A stretch of 57,049 nt of DNA. Origin: Litorimonas sp. (GTDB taxonomy: Bacteria > Pseudomonadota > Alphaproteobacteria > Caulobacterales > Maricaulaceae). Shown one piece after another: positions 1-9,411 of the stretch (position 1 is the first letter of the stretch; every line of letters starts with the position of its first letter). The stretch is from NCBI GenBank assembly GCA_029936425.1, contig JAPYSU010000018.1, positions 1 through 57,049 of the forward strand, given 5' to 3'. Both the position numbers and the translations under genes were made by a program. The notes under the pieces were generated by a model, which saw only the letters and a list, made by a program, of their open reading frames with translations, made no database searches and was not told the origin of the DNA.

Positions 1-108
1 ACGGGGGAAGTCCCTCGCGAATGCGAGGGGATGGGGGGAGCGTAATACGCTGCCCTTTGTGATGTTTGGCTCCCCCTCCGAGCCGCAGTCGCGGCCCACC
101 TCCCCCGT
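1..108. repeat. Multi-arm palindromic intergenic element
   Basis: This AT-poor non-coding stretch folds into several nested perfect stems. The outer stem pairs 1-8 with 101-108 (ACGGGGGA/TCCCCCGT). Inside it are a 7-bp hairpin at 12-18/23-29 with loop GAAT, a 7-bp stem 34-40/70-76 that encloses a small hairpin at 40-50, and a 5-bp hairpin 82-86/91-95. This branched design resembles intergenic palindromic repeat families of alphaproteobacteria. It could also act as a transcription end for the leftward CBS gene. Copy number cannot be judged from this window. Confidence 0.5.
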
Positions 109-166
109 AAACGGAGGAGGGTAAATTCCGAGAAGGGAGGAAAACATAAAGAAATATCGTAGCCCG

Positions 167-685
167 TCAGCTAACCGCCGTCACAACAAAAAACAGGCTT
201 ATCAGAGCATAGGCAATAATCCCAAAAATTATCCAGGATTGCTGGGAGTTTTTGGATAGGGTCGATTTCGTCAATGTCGAGGCCTGATTAACGAGCTGTG
301 GCCAGGTATAAGAGACGAAGTCCCCCTGGCTCATAATCGAGACAAGGCGGCCTTCGGAATCGACAATAGGCAGGCGGCGAAAACGTTCATTCGACATGAT
401 GCGAAGCCAGTCCGTCAGTTCGTCATCCTCCCGGGCCTGTCTCAACTCGCTCGACATCACGTCACTGACTTTTGTTTTCGCCGGATTAAGCTCTTTCGCG
501 ACAACTCGGCGGAAAATATCGCGCTCTGTCATGAGCCCCATAACTTTATTATTTTTATCAACGATAACGATAGACCCGTAATTCTTATCTGTCATAAGCT
601 TGGTGGCGTCCAGAACCGTCATGTCCGGCGCGCAGCTTAGAGGCTTGGGTTTATTCTTGAATTCAGGCCGGTCTTTGATCAGCAT
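167..685 (-). CDS. Tandem CBS-domain protein with C-terminal membrane anchor
   Basis: The 172-residue protein has two CBS motifs, at about 14-65 (ending in the MTERDIFRR segment) and 72-128 (with RRLPIVDSEGRLVSIMS). CBS pairs bind adenosine nucleotides and usually sense cell energy state. A hydrophobic segment at about 151-170 forms a single C-terminal membrane helix, so the pair is probably displayed on the cytoplasmic face of the inner membrane. The ATG start is supported by a GGGGAG ribosome site six bases upstream. The gene is divergent from rsmB and has no obvious partner; its ligand is not predictable from sequence. Confidence 0.85.
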   Translation of the reverse strand: MLIKDRPEFKNKPKPLSCAPDMTVLDATKLMTDKNYGSIVIVDKNNKVMGLMTERDIFRRVVAKELNPAKTKVSDVMSSELRQAREDDELTDWLRIMSNERFRRLPIVDSEGRLVSIMSQGDFVSYTWPQLVNQASTLTKSTLSKNSQQSWIIFGIIAYALISLFFVVTAVS

Positions 686-800
686 GGAGGGCTCCCCTTT
701 AAGGTTGTATATTTTAATTACGCATGAAAACTGGGTTCAGATTTGCTATGCCGCAATTTCACATTCCCCTTTGGCCTCCCCTCTGCTAGGCGCTGTCGGG

Positions 801-2303
801 ATGAGCGAGCGTGATAAAAACTCCCGGCCTTCCGGCGACAGAAAGCCTTTCAACAAAGATCGGGGCAAAGGCGGAAAGCCGCCTTTCAAAAAGGGAGGCA
901 AGCCCCCTTTCAACAGAGATAAGCGCTCTGACGATAGAGGTTCTAACAGTAGAGGCTCTGGCGACAGACGTCCTTCGCGTCCAGAAAAGGATATCCCGCT
1001 GACATCTGCTCAGCTGACCCGGCAACTGGCCGCGACGGCGGTGCGAAATGTGCGCACAGAGGGTTTGCCACTGGAAACGGTTCTCTCCGCCCTGCCCGGC
1101 TATAATGAGCTGGATCCCAGAGACCGCGCATTTGTGCGTCTCATCGCGGCCACGACCTTTCGGCGGGACGGACAGTTAAAAGCCGTTTTCAAACCGCTTA
1201 TCCGAAAAGACCCGCCCCTGTTTATTCGCGCAGCGCTGGAAACCGCCGCCGCGCAAATTCTGTTTTTGGGAACGCCGCCCCATGCCGCCGTTGGCGAGAC
1301 CGTTGGCATGTTGAAATCTGCTAAAGCCACGCGCGGTTTTGCCAATCTGGCGAATGCGGTCCTACGCAAAGTCGTCGAGGAAGGACCAAAGCTTGCCGGC
1401 ATGGAAGCGCCGCGCGCCAATATTCCGGGCTGGATTCGCGGCGCGTGGGAACGGGGATATGGACGAGCTGCGGTGCGCAAATCCTCGCTTCAACTGATAA
1501 AAGACCCGCCTCTGGACCTGACGCTCAAAGACACCTCGGACGCCAATACACAAAAATGGGCGGACGCCCTGGAAGGTGAAATTATTATGCCGGGGACGGT
1601 CCGGCTCTCTTCCATCGGCAATGTGGCGGAACTGGAAGGCTATGAGGACGGCGCCTGGTGGGCGCAGGATGTGGCGGCAACCCTGCCTGTGCGGCTATTG
1701 GCAAATGCGTTAGGGGATTTATCAGGCAAAACAGCGCTGGATCTTTGCGCGGCGCCCGGTGGGAAAACGATGCAGCTGGCCGCCTTGGGGGCAAATGTTA
1801 CGGCAGTTGATAAATCGGACACGCGCCTTCCTCGCATTCATCAAAACCTGACGCGGACCAAATTAGAGGCAGAGATTATCTGCGCTGACGCGCTTGAATG
1901 GGAAACAGATAAAAAATTCGATATTGTCCTCTTGGACGCCCCGTGCACGGCGACCGGCACATTTCGGCGTCATCCCGATGTGCTTCACAACCGGACGCCC
2001 AAAACGCTGTCCCAGCTTGTGAAATTGCAGGACAAGCTTCTGCCCAGAGCGGCCGAACATGTCGCGCCGGGCGGCTGGCTGGTTTTTGCGACCTGCTCGT
2101 TGCAGCCCGAAGAGGGCACCCCAAGAGTTGAGAAGTTTTTGGAAAGCGCGCCTGAATTCCGCCCTATTTCACTCCTACCTGTTTCCGGTCTTGATATGCC
2201 GGAAGAGGCTGTAAAGAACGGGACATTACGGACGTTGCCGCATTATTTGGAAAGCAAAGGCGGAATGGACGGGTTTTTCATTGCTGTGATGCAAAAATCC
2301 TAG
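801..2303 (+). CDS. rsmB: 16S rRNA (cytosine-C5) methyltransferase, RsmB/NOP2 family
   Basis: The 500-residue enzyme methylates a cytosine of 16S rRNA (C967 in E. coli) using S-adenosylmethionine. After a lysine/glycine-rich disordered leader (about residues 1-65, with a repeated GKPPF motif) comes a NusB-like RNA-binding domain. The methyltransferase fold follows: SAM motif DLCAAPGGKT near 314, the PC motif DAPCTATG near 379, and the catalytic cysteine in FATCSLQPEEG near 431. The frame is open up to 600, but that part overlaps the divergent CBS gene and has no family similarity, so the ATG at 801 is preferred. The basic leader is unusual and may aid RNA binding. In many alphaproteobacteria rsmB precedes a heparinase-like gene and purH, as it does here. 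Confidence 0.93.
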   Translation: MSERDKNSRPSGDRKPFNKDRGKGGKPPFKKGGKPPFNRDKRSDDRGSNSRGSGDRRPSRPEKDIPLTSAQLTRQLAATAVRNVRTEGLPLETVLSALPGYNELDPRDRAFVRLIAATTFRRDGQLKAVFKPLIRKDPPLFIRAALETAAAQILFLGTPPHAAVGETVGMLKSAKATRGFANLANAVLRKVVEEGPKLAGMEAPRANIPGWIRGAWERGYGRAAVRKSSLQLIKDPPLDLTLKDTSDANTQKWADALEGEIIMPGTVRLSSIGNVAELEGYEDGAWWAQDVAATLPVRLLANALGDLSGKTALDLCAAPGGKTMQLAALGANVTAVDKSDTRLPRIHQNLTRTKLEAEIICADALEWETDKKFDIVLLDAPCTATGTFRRHPDVLHNRTPKTLSQLVKLQDKLLPRAAEHVAPGGWLVFATCSLQPEEGTPRVEKFLESAPEFRPISLLPVSGLDMPEEAVKNGTLRTLPHYLESKGGMDGFFIAVMQKS

Positions 2304-2403
2304 GAGAAATTCCGGCTTTTTAGCCCTGTTTATGGCCCGTTAATACAAAACTGGTCTAATCTTTGCAGGAAACGCCTGGACTGTTTCAATTTGGGAGGCT
2401 CAG

Positions 2404-3027
2404 ATGAGCACGCATTTTTATTTACGCGCCATAAACTTTCGCGCCGGGGTCATTGCCGCTATTTCAACGCTGGCATTTGCCGCCACGGCCGCGTCCGCCA
2501 ATCCACAGGATAGCCGTTACGGCGATATTTATGATTATGAAAGTGGTCAAAACTGCGGTCAGGCCTGCGTCGCGCCGCCTGCTACGCAGCCCGTTCGCGC
2601 GCCGGCCTATGTGCCGCCGCAAGCCGTCACAGGGCCGCCCATCTATGTTGACTGCTCCGTTATGGGCAGTTGCGCCCCTCAGGCTTCCACAGTTTATACC
2701 CAGCCGCAGACAAGCTATTCACAACACACAACCTATAGCTCGGCTCCGCTAAACTGCCCGGCCGGCACAACGCCGCAAGCCGACGGCACCTGCCTGCAAG
2801 GGTCTTCTCACAGCAGCTCCTATAGCTCTTCCACAAACTCCACCTATTCCGGGACAATGTCCTATAGCGCCGATATGCACTGCCCCGCCGGAACGGTGAA
2901 ACAGGCCGATGGCACCTGTCTGCAAAGCTCTGACTATGATATAGAAATTTATCAGGGCGACGCGCAGCCAAGCTATGGCTATCAGTCCAGCGGCGCCTCA
3001 ACGGATTACCGTCCCATCCGGAAATAA
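2404..3027 (+). CDS. Secreted Ser/Tyr/Pro-rich protein with two Cys repeats
   Basis: This 207-residue protein starts with a signal peptide (hydrophobic core about 14-30, AxA-type cleavage near 32). The mature part is low in complexity and rich in Ser, Tyr, Gln and Pro. It holds two near-identical 15-residue units of pattern CPAGTxxQADGTCLQ, starting near 118 and 160, each with two cysteines that could form a disulfide. No enzyme motif is visible. A surface or periplasmic structural role is possible but unproven. It has its own ribosome site (GGGAGG) and is followed by a rho-independent terminator, so it is probably a single-gene unit. Confidence 0.75.
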   Translation: MSTHFYLRAINFRAGVIAAISTLAFAATAASANPQDSRYGDIYDYESGQNCGQACVAPPATQPVRAPAYVPPQAVTGPPIYVDCSVMGSCAPQASTVYTQPQTSYSQHTTYSSAPLNCPAGTTPQADGTCLQGSSHSSSYSSSTNSTYSGTMSYSADMHCPAGTVKQADGTCLQSSDYDIEIYQGDAQPSYGYQSSGASTDYRPIRK

Positions 3028-3086
3028 GACCGGAAATTAAATCCAGTTATACTGGGTCTGATTAAAAATTATTATACTCGTTTTAA

Positions 3087-3108
3087 CCTGCCCAATGGCG
3101 GGTTTTTT
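3087..3108 (+). terminator. Rho-independent terminator after the secreted protein gene
   Basis: A 6-bp stem CCTGCC/GGCGGG (one G-T pair) with loop CAAT is followed directly by six T residues. Confidence 0.8.
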
Positions 3109-3213
3109 CTTGCTGAATTGCGGCTTTCGTGCACTGTGCTGACAGGCTCTGTGCCTTGCGCGGTTTTCGTGTGAATGATAGAAGACCGTCTAATTAGAAA
3201 AAGAGCCGTGCCC

Positions 3214-3888
3214 ATGTCTGCTTTAATCTCGCCGTCCATTCTGTCTGCTGATTTTGCCGCTCTGGGCGAAGCTGTGCGCGACATTGACGCGGCGGGCGCG
3301 GATATGATCCATATTGATGTTATGGACGGACATTATGTTCCGAACCTTACCATCGGGCCCATGGTGGTCAAAGCTCTACGGCCGCACAGCGAGAAGCCCT
3401 TTGATGTGCATTTGATGATTTCTCCGGCGGATCCGTTTATTCCCGCCTTTATTGACGCCGGCGCCGATATCATTTCCATTCACCCGGATGCGGGGCCACA
3501 TCTTCACCGCTCGCTCCAGTCTATCAAGGACGCCGGGATCAAGGCCGGACTTGTTCTCAATCCGGGAACGCCCGCCGATGTCGTCGATCCGGTTCTGGAT
3601 CTACTCGACATGATTTTGGTCATGAGCGTTAATCCCGGCTATGGCGGGCAAAGTTTCATTCCGTCCCAGCTTGAAAAGATTAAAATCTTGCGGGAGAAAA
3701 TAGATGCAACAGGCCGCGATATCCTTTTGGAAGTCGATGGCGGCGTAAATCCCGAAACCGCCAAAGAGTGTCTCGCGGCCGGAGCCAATGCGCTCGTTGC
3801 CGGCAGCGCCGTCTTTAAAGGCAAAGGCAGTTACGCCGAGAACATCACGGCCCTCAGAGGCGGCGCGCCTCTGACCAAGGTCGCTTAG
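3214..3888 (+). CDS. rpe: Ribulose-phosphate 3-epimerase
   Basis: This 224-residue TIM-barrel enzyme interconverts ribulose 5-phosphate and xylulose 5-phosphate in the pentose phosphate pathway. Family signatures are all present: ISPSILSADF at the N-terminus, HIDVMDGHYVPN with the catalytic aspartate, DVHLMI, VNPGYGGQ, and EVDGGVN with the second catalytic aspartate. An upstream in-frame ATG at 3175 would add 13 residues that family members lack, so the ATG at 3214 is chosen. The gene lies 23 bp before the heparinase-like gene, so the two may be co-transcribed. It would also process xylulose 5-phosphate made by the xylAB locus elsewhere in the window. Confidence 0.95.
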   Translation: MSALISPSILSADFAALGEAVRDIDAAGADMIHIDVMDGHYVPNLTIGPMVVKALRPHSEKPFDVHLMISPADPFIPAFIDAGADIISIHPDAGPHLHRSLQSIKDAGIKAGLVLNPGTPADVVDPVLDLLDMILVMSVNPGYGGQSFIPSQLEKIKILREKIDATGRDILLEVDGGVNPETAKECLAAGANALVAGSAVFKGKGSYAENITALRGGAPLTKVA

Positions 3889-3911
3889 GACCATCGGTCC
3901 GCACTGAGCAT

Positions 3912-5681
3912 ATGACTTCGGCCCGTCTTTCCACCTCTTCTCTTTTGCTGGCTGCCCTTTCGGCCCGAACCCGGTCTTTGACGGACAGCCTGGGAGAGCC
4001 TTTTCGTATGGTGCGGATGCGGGCGGGGCGGCCTGGGCCCTTTCATTCGGCAAAGCCTTCCTTTCATTACGGGGATAAGGCCGAAGGCCAGGAGCTGCTC
4101 GCGGGCAAATTTAACTATGGCGGCCAGTCTGTGGATGTCGGGCTTCAGGGCGATCCGTGGACGATTACCGTACCCTCGACCCGCTACGCCGCCTGGCTTC
4201 ACAGTTTTGACTGGATGAACGATTTGCTCGCCGTCGGACCCAAAGCCAAAGGCAAGGTCGAGGAAAAAGCCGCCGCGCTTCGGGCCCGGTCTCTGGTGGA
4301 TAACTGGATTACCCATTACGGCGTCTGGAACCATTTCAATTGGGACCCCGCCATTCTGACGCCGCGCCTTTGGACCTGGCTGGTACACTGGACGCCGGTT
4401 CTGTCTTCTGACGCGGCCGGACCAAAAGCCGCGCAGCGCCGCGCCTCCGTCATGCGGCAGATGAAATATTTGCGCGGCCAGTACAAATCTCTCCCGCCTT
4501 CCGTGCTTCGCCTTCAGGCGGCGGCGGCCCTGGCCTTGGGGGGCGCGAGATTGACTGAAAAGTCCGAAGGCTATTTCGCCCGGGGCCTGGACTGGCTTGA
4601 TGATGAAATCGACGCGCAGATTTTACCCGATGGCGGGCATATATCGCGCAGCCCCGAAGCCACGCTGGACTGCCTCGACATACTTCTGACTCTGGATACC
4701 TGTTTGGCAGATCGGGGGGTCGAAGGATCGCGCACGATCAGCCGGGCCATTGACCGCCTGGTGCCGATGATTGCCTTTTTTCTTCACAGTGATGGGCGTC
4801 TGGGAAGCTTTCAGGGCGGCGCGCCGGGGAAAGCCTCAAAAATCAAAGCCCTTCTCGAGGCCGCTCCAGGAGAAGCGCGGGCCTTTGCCTATAGCCCCCA
4901 TACCCATTATCAGCGCCTCGCCGCCGGGGAGTCGGTCCTGCTTATCGACACAGGCGACAGCCCGCCGCGACCCTATGATTTGGAAGCCCATCTGGCGCCG
5001 CTTGCGTTCGAGCTGTCAACAGAGCTGGGCCGTCTGGTGGTCAATTGCGGCTGGAACGATGAGCAGCCGCCCGGATGGCGGCGGCCCATGCGGTCCTCGG
5101 CGGCGCATTCCACTCTAAGCCTAGACACGCAATCTCCGGGACAGCTCTTACCTGATGGCTGGAAGACCCGTCATGTGGGGGAAGCCGTTCTGGAAAATGC
5201 AGGCCCGACCAAGGGCGCGCGAAAAGAACAAGAAGGCGGCATCTGGCTTGAATCCAGCCACCAAGGCTATCTTGCGCGGACAGGTCTTGGCCATCGGCGG
5301 CGACTGTTCATGTCGACAGACGGCGTGGATATTCGCGGCGAAGACAGTCTCTATGTGCCTCTGGGCCATTCTCCGCAATCGCGGGAAGAGCGCCCGTTTG
5401 AAATCCGGTTCCATTTCCATCCCGATGTGCGGGTAAGTCTGTCGCAAGACCAAGCCAGCGCACTTTTGGTTCAACGCGGGCAAGCCGGGTGGCGGTTCCG
5501 CACAGATGGCGGCCCGCTACGCCTCGAAGATTCCGTCTATTTGGCAGACGGCGCAAAACCTGTGCGAAGCCAGCAACTTGTCATTCCGGGGCGGGCGCTG
5601 TCTGATAATGACGGCGAAGGCCGAACGAACCGCGTGCGCTGGTCCTTCCGCAAACTCGAAAGCCGCCGCAGAGATGGCTGA
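3912..5681 (+). CDS. Heparinase II/III family protein
   Basis: The 589-residue protein matches the alphaproteobacterial heparinase II/III-like family, usually found between rsmB and purH. The N-terminal half is an alpha-helical toroid with many Trp/Asp residues (for example THYGVWNHFNWDP near 136). The C-terminal half is beta-rich and carries the HSTLSLD segment near 400 and a run of histidines, as in the heparinase II/III C-terminal domain. The founding family cleaves uronic-acid polysaccharides by beta-elimination; the substrate of this clade is not established. There is no clear signal peptide. Its end overlaps the next gene, a polysaccharide-related dehydratase, by 8 bp, which suggests a linked role in cell-surface glycan. 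Confidence 0.85.
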   Translation: MTSARLSTSSLLLAALSARTRSLTDSLGEPFRMVRMRAGRPGPFHSAKPSFHYGDKAEGQELLAGKFNYGGQSVDVGLQGDPWTITVPSTRYAAWLHSFDWMNDLLAVGPKAKGKVEEKAAALRARSLVDNWITHYGVWNHFNWDPAILTPRLWTWLVHWTPVLSSDAAGPKAAQRRASVMRQMKYLRGQYKSLPPSVLRLQAAAALALGGARLTEKSEGYFARGLDWLDDEIDAQILPDGGHISRSPEATLDCLDILLTLDTCLADRGVEGSRTISRAIDRLVPMIAFFLHSDGRLGSFQGGAPGKASKIKALLEAAPGEARAFAYSPHTHYQRLAAGESVLLIDTGDSPPRPYDLEAHLAPLAFELSTELGRLVVNCGWNDEQPPGWRRPMRSSAAHSTLSLDTQSPGQLLPDGWKTRHVGEAVLENAGPTKGARKEQEGGIWLESSHQGYLARTGLGHRRRLFMSTDGVDIRGEDSLYVPLGHSPQSREERPFEIRFHFHPDVRVSLSQDQASALLVQRGQAGWRFRTDGGPLRLEDSVYLADGAKPVRSQQLVIPGRALSDNDGEGRTNRVRWSFRKLESRRRDG

Positions 5682-7689
5682 CCGCGAACCAGATATGGGT
5701 AGCGAGGCGGAAGTCGGATCTGATATGGATTCTGATCCCGCCGTAAAATCCGAACGAAAATCACATCGCAAGGGTCATCCTCTAAGCTATCTTGTGCGCC
5801 TCTCAATGATTGCCTTTGACGCGTTTCTCGGCGGCGTTGCCATGCTCTACGTCATTCGCTGGCGATATGATTTCCTGAACAAACCCATTCCGACAGAAAT
5901 CGATTGGCAGGCTTCTATTGTCATGATGGCCAGCGTTGTTCTGATCTGGATCGCCATGCGTCAGGACAGAGCCATTTGGCGGTTTACCTCGCTCAAGGAT
6001 TTCCGTCAGCTCTTGATCGGCGTCGTTCTGGCCTGCGCGGTTGTTCCGCTTGTGCTGTTCTTCTTTTTTGACCGCGGCGAACACTTCCCGCGCTCTGCGC
6101 CATTTGCCGGGGGCTTGTTTTTCTTCGGAATGTTGATGATGAGCCGCCTCATCGCCATGGTTATACAAAACGGCGATATCCGCGCGCTGTTTCGAGGGCA
6201 GTCACAATTTGCCAATGACGCCATTCTGATCGGACCGAGTTCCAAGCTTTATAATTATCTCAGGGATATGTCCCGCCGCGACTATGTCGGCGCGGTTAAT
6301 CCTGTCGGCCTTATTGAAACCTCGGGCGTCAATGTCGGGCGGTCTATTCGCAGCATTCCGGTTCTGGGCAGCGTCGCGGACCTACCTCAAATTTATGAAC
6401 GGCTGGCCAGCCGGAGAGATAAACCCCTACAGTTGATTTCAATAGATCCACACCTGTCCCGCCCGGATACGGAAATACTCGTTAAGACGGCTGCGGAACT
6501 CGGCGCGCCGCTTGCGCGGCTGCAATCCGAAGGCGTCAATACAGGGTTGACCACATTTGAAGCCGCAGACCTGATTGGGCGTGATGTTCAGGCGCTGGAT
6601 ATTTCGCCCGTTCGCCGGCTGATTAAGAACCGCCGCGTTCTCGTGACTGGAGCGGGCGGGTCTATCGGGGGTGAGATTTCGGCGCAGCTGGCGGCGCTCA
6701 ATCCGGCCAGTCTGGCGCTATATGATTGTTCAGAATATAATCTTTATCAGCTTGAGAAGCGGCTTATCCCGCACAGGCCTCTTTCCCGAGACCCTGACTG
6801 GACGACCTATATTGGCGATGTCTGTGATACCGGGCGGCTAAACGAAGTCTTTGAATGGGAGCGTCCGGAGATTGTCATTCACGCCGCGGCCCTGAAACAC
6901 GTTCCGCTTGGCGAAACCAATCCGCTCGAGACTTTACGAACCAATGTGTTCGGCACCAAGAAGGTCATTGAAACCTGTATCAAGCACGGCACGGAAAACT
7001 TCATCCTGATTTCCACAGACAAGGCCGTTAATCCCATTAATATAATGGGCGCGAGCAAGCGGATTGTCGAAATGTTGATGGTCGCGATGGCCGCGCGGGA
7101 ACCCAAGCTGAACACCTCTGCCGTACGGTTCGGGAATGTCCTCGCCTCAACCGGCTCTGTTGTGCCGCTATTTGAAGAACAGATTGCGGCGGGAGGACCT
7201 GTGACGGTCACCCATAGAGAAGTCTGCCGTTATTTCATGACGACGTCCGAAGCCGCTGCGCTCGTCCTTCAGGCGGCTGCGCTGGAAGAGCCGGGTCAGC
7301 GCAAGAAGCATGAAGCCCAGGCCGATATATATGTTCTGGAGATGGGCGATCCCGTAAATATCGCTCAACTGGCCAAACAACTCATACGCTTACGCGGAAA
7401 AGTGCCGGATAAGGATATAGAAATCCGTTACACCGGATTGAGATCCGGCGAAAAACTGTCCGAGTTACTAACCGGATCGACAGAAAACCTAGAACCGACG
7501 ACAGTGAACGGCATTCAAAGGTTTACGGGCGAGGTTGCTGATGTCGAAGACGTCATGGTACAAATCAACAAATTACTCCGCGCGATTGACAAAAGAGACC
7601 GCAAGGCGGTTTTGAAATGCCTGAAAATTCTCCTGCCGGAATTTGAGCCCAATGGCGCTCTCGTTGCAAAATCCGGAAGCGCGATTTAA
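5674..7689 (+). CDS. Membrane nucleoside-diphosphate-sugar 4,6-dehydratase (CapD/WbpM/PglF type)
   Basis: This 671-residue protein belongs to the large FlaA1/WbpM-type dehydratases, which convert UDP-GlcNAc to a 4-keto-6-deoxy sugar for surface polysaccharide or glycoprotein. After an acidic leader come about four membrane helices (residues 40-165), a first Rossmann-like domain, and the catalytic domain. The latter has the NAD-binding motif TGAGGSIGGE near 326 and the segment STDKAVNPINIMGASK near 447-462. There methionine replaces the usual SDR tyrosine, as is normal for this subfamily. The frame is open back to 5506, but that region is heparinase coding sequence. The ATG at 5674 overlaps the heparinase stop by 8 bp (ATGGCTGA), which fits translational coupling. 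Confidence 0.88.
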   Translation: MADREPDMGSEAEVGSDMDSDPAVKSERKSHRKGHPLSYLVRLSMIAFDAFLGGVAMLYVIRWRYDFLNKPIPTEIDWQASIVMMASVVLIWIAMRQDRAIWRFTSLKDFRQLLIGVVLACAVVPLVLFFFFDRGEHFPRSAPFAGGLFFFGMLMMSRLIAMVIQNGDIRALFRGQSQFANDAILIGPSSKLYNYLRDMSRRDYVGAVNPVGLIETSGVNVGRSIRSIPVLGSVADLPQIYERLASRRDKPLQLISIDPHLSRPDTEILVKTAAELGAPLARLQSEGVNTGLTTFEAADLIGRDVQALDISPVRRLIKNRRVLVTGAGGSIGGEISAQLAALNPASLALYDCSEYNLYQLEKRLIPHRPLSRDPDWTTYIGDVCDTGRLNEVFEWERPEIVIHAAALKHVPLGETNPLETLRTNVFGTKKVIETCIKHGTENFILISTDKAVNPINIMGASKRIVEMLMVAMAAREPKLNTSAVRFGNVLASTGSVVPLFEEQIAAGGPVTVTHREVCRYFMTTSEAAALVLQAAALEEPGQRKKHEAQADIYVLEMGDPVNIAQLAKQLIRLRGKVPDKDIEIRYTGLRSGEKLSELLTGSTENLEPTTVNGIQRFTGEVADVEDVMVQINKLLRAIDKRDRKAVLKCLKILLPEFEPNGALVAKSGSAI

Positions 7690-7778
7690 CCCCAATTCCG
7701 GGATCCCGGACGCTTTTATTACCCAAGCCCCCGTGATAGAGCCAAAACTTAAATCGTCTTTTTATTTCAGGTCTGATT

Positions 7779-9410
7779 ATGCCCGCTCCCAATCCCGATC
7801 TTCCGGCTTTTGATCCCGCCCGCCAGGCCCCCGTCAAACGGGCGCTGATTTCTGTTTCCGATAAATCCCGATTGATCGATCAGGCTACAGCCCTGCATGA
7901 ACGCGGCGTCAAACTGGTTTCGACGGGCGGCACCCACCGCGCCATTGCCGCCGCCGGCATTCCCGTCAAAGACGTGGCCGAGCTGACGCATTTTCCGGAA
8001 ATGATGGATGGTCGGGTCAAGACCTTGCACCCCATGGTTCATGGCGGGCTTCTCGGCGACCGCGATCTCGCCTCACATAAAGACGCTATGCACACACATG
8101 GCATCCTCTCTATCGACCTGTTGATTGTGAATCTCTACCCGTTCGAAAACGCAGTGGCCTCTGGCGGGTCTTATGAAATGTGCGTCGAAAATATTGACAT
8201 TGGCGGCCCGGCCATGATCCGCGCCGCCGCCAAGAACCATGCCCATGTCGCCGTTTGTACGGATGCTGAAGATGTCGATGCGGTTCTCGCTGATATGGAC
8301 GCGCATGACGGAAAGACGACGGGCACGCTCCGCCAGAGACTTGCCGCCAAGACCTATGCGCGGTCGGCCACATATGACGCCGCGATTGCCAATTGGTTTG
8401 CAGGCCAGCTCGAAGAGACCCCGAAATACCGCTCGCAAGGCGGGACATTGAAACAGGAACTTCGTTACGGCGAAAACCCGCATCAGACGGCCGCATTTTA
8501 CTCGGACGGGTCGACCCGTCCGGGCGTGTCCACCGCCGAGCAATTACAGGGCAAGGCGCTGTCCTATAATAATATCAACGATACGGACGCCGCCTATGAA
8601 TTGGTGGCCGAATTTGGCAATGTGGCGCAAGGCGCCAAACCTGCTGTCGCCATTATAAAACACGCCAATCCCTGCGGCGTGGCCGTCGCCGATGATTTCA
8701 TCACGGCGTATAAAAATGCGCTGGCCTGTGACCCTGTTTCGGCTTTTGGCGGCATTGTGGCGCTGAACGGAAATCTCGACGCCAAGACAGCCAAAGAGAT
8801 CGTCAAAGTCTTTACCGAAGTCGTGATTGCGCCGAGCGCGGATGATGACGCGGTTGAGGTTTTTGCCAAAAAGAAGAAACTGCGACTCTTGATTGCTGGC
8901 GGACTGCCGGATGTAAATGCGCCGTCCCTGACCCAGCGCAATGTCGCCGGAGGCATCCTTGTTCAGGACCGCGATAACGGCGCCGTTGCAGATGAGGATT
9001 TAAAAGTTGTGACGAAACGTAAGCCCACAGACGCAGAAATGGCCGACCTTCGTATGGCCTGGAAAGTGGCAAAGCACGTGAAGTCCAATGCGATTATTTA
9101 CGTCAAAGACGGGTCCACCGCCGGGATTGGTGCGGGCCAGATGAGCCGTATCGACTCCGCGCGTATTGCCGCGCGCAAAGCCGAAGACGCGCAAGAGGCG
9201 GCCGGTTGGGACGCGCCGAGAACGCAAGGCTGCGCCTGCGCCTCAGACGCCTTTTTCCCCTTTGCAGACGGCATGCTCGCCGCCGCCAGCGCCGGCGCAA
9301 CCGCCATCATTCAACCGGGCGGGTCCATCCGCGATGAAGACGTCATCGCCGCCGCAGACGAGAAGGATATTGCGATGGTATTTACGGGAATGCGTCATTT
9401 TCGGCACTAA
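7779..9410 (+). CDS. purH: Bifunctional AICAR transformylase / IMP cyclohydrolase
   Basis: PurH catalyses the last two steps of IMP synthesis: formylation of AICAR with 10-formyl-tetrahydrofolate, then ring closure. The 543-residue protein has the N-terminal MGS-like cyclohydrolase domain (SVSDKSRL, STGGTHRAI, DGRVKTLHP) and the transformylase domain with LSYNNINDTDAA, the catalytic IIKHANPCG segment, ACASDAFFPFADG and IQPGGSIRDEDV. Length is near the family norm. An 89-bp gap separates it from the dehydratase gene; no riboswitch-like structure was recognised there. A three-armed palindrome lies directly after the stop codon and may end transcription. Confidence 0.96.
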   Translation: MPAPNPDLPAFDPARQAPVKRALISVSDKSRLIDQATALHERGVKLVSTGGTHRAIAAAGIPVKDVAELTHFPEMMDGRVKTLHPMVHGGLLGDRDLASHKDAMHTHGILSIDLLIVNLYPFENAVASGGSYEMCVENIDIGGPAMIRAAAKNHAHVAVCTDAEDVDAVLADMDAHDGKTTGTLRQRLAAKTYARSATYDAAIANWFAGQLEETPKYRSQGGTLKQELRYGENPHQTAAFYSDGSTRPGVSTAEQLQGKALSYNNINDTDAAYELVAEFGNVAQGAKPAVAIIKHANPCGVAVADDFITAYKNALACDPVSAFGGIVALNGNLDAKTAKEIVKVFTEVVIAPSADDDAVEVFAKKKKLRLLIAGGLPDVNAPSLTQRNVAGGILVQDRDNGAVADEDLKVVTKRKPTDAEMADLRMAWKVAKHVKSNAIIYVKDGSTAGIGAGQMSRIDSARIAARKAEDAQEAAGWDAPRTQGCACASDAFFPFADGMLAAASAGATAIIQPGGSIRDEDVIAAADEKDIAMVFTGMRHFRH

Positions 9411-9411
9411 C

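Noticed and set aside
600..800. Open frame upstream of rsmB
   Set aside because: It overlaps the N-terminus of the divergent CBS gene, has no family similarity, and the ATG at 801 fits the enzyme start.
5506..5673. Open frame upstream of the dehydratase
   Set aside because: It is the heparinase coding region in another frame; the ATG at 5674 gives a short, natural overlap.
7690..7778. Possible riboswitch before purH
   Set aside because: The 89-bp leader has only a short GGGATCCC-type palindrome and none of the conserved ZTP or purine motifs.
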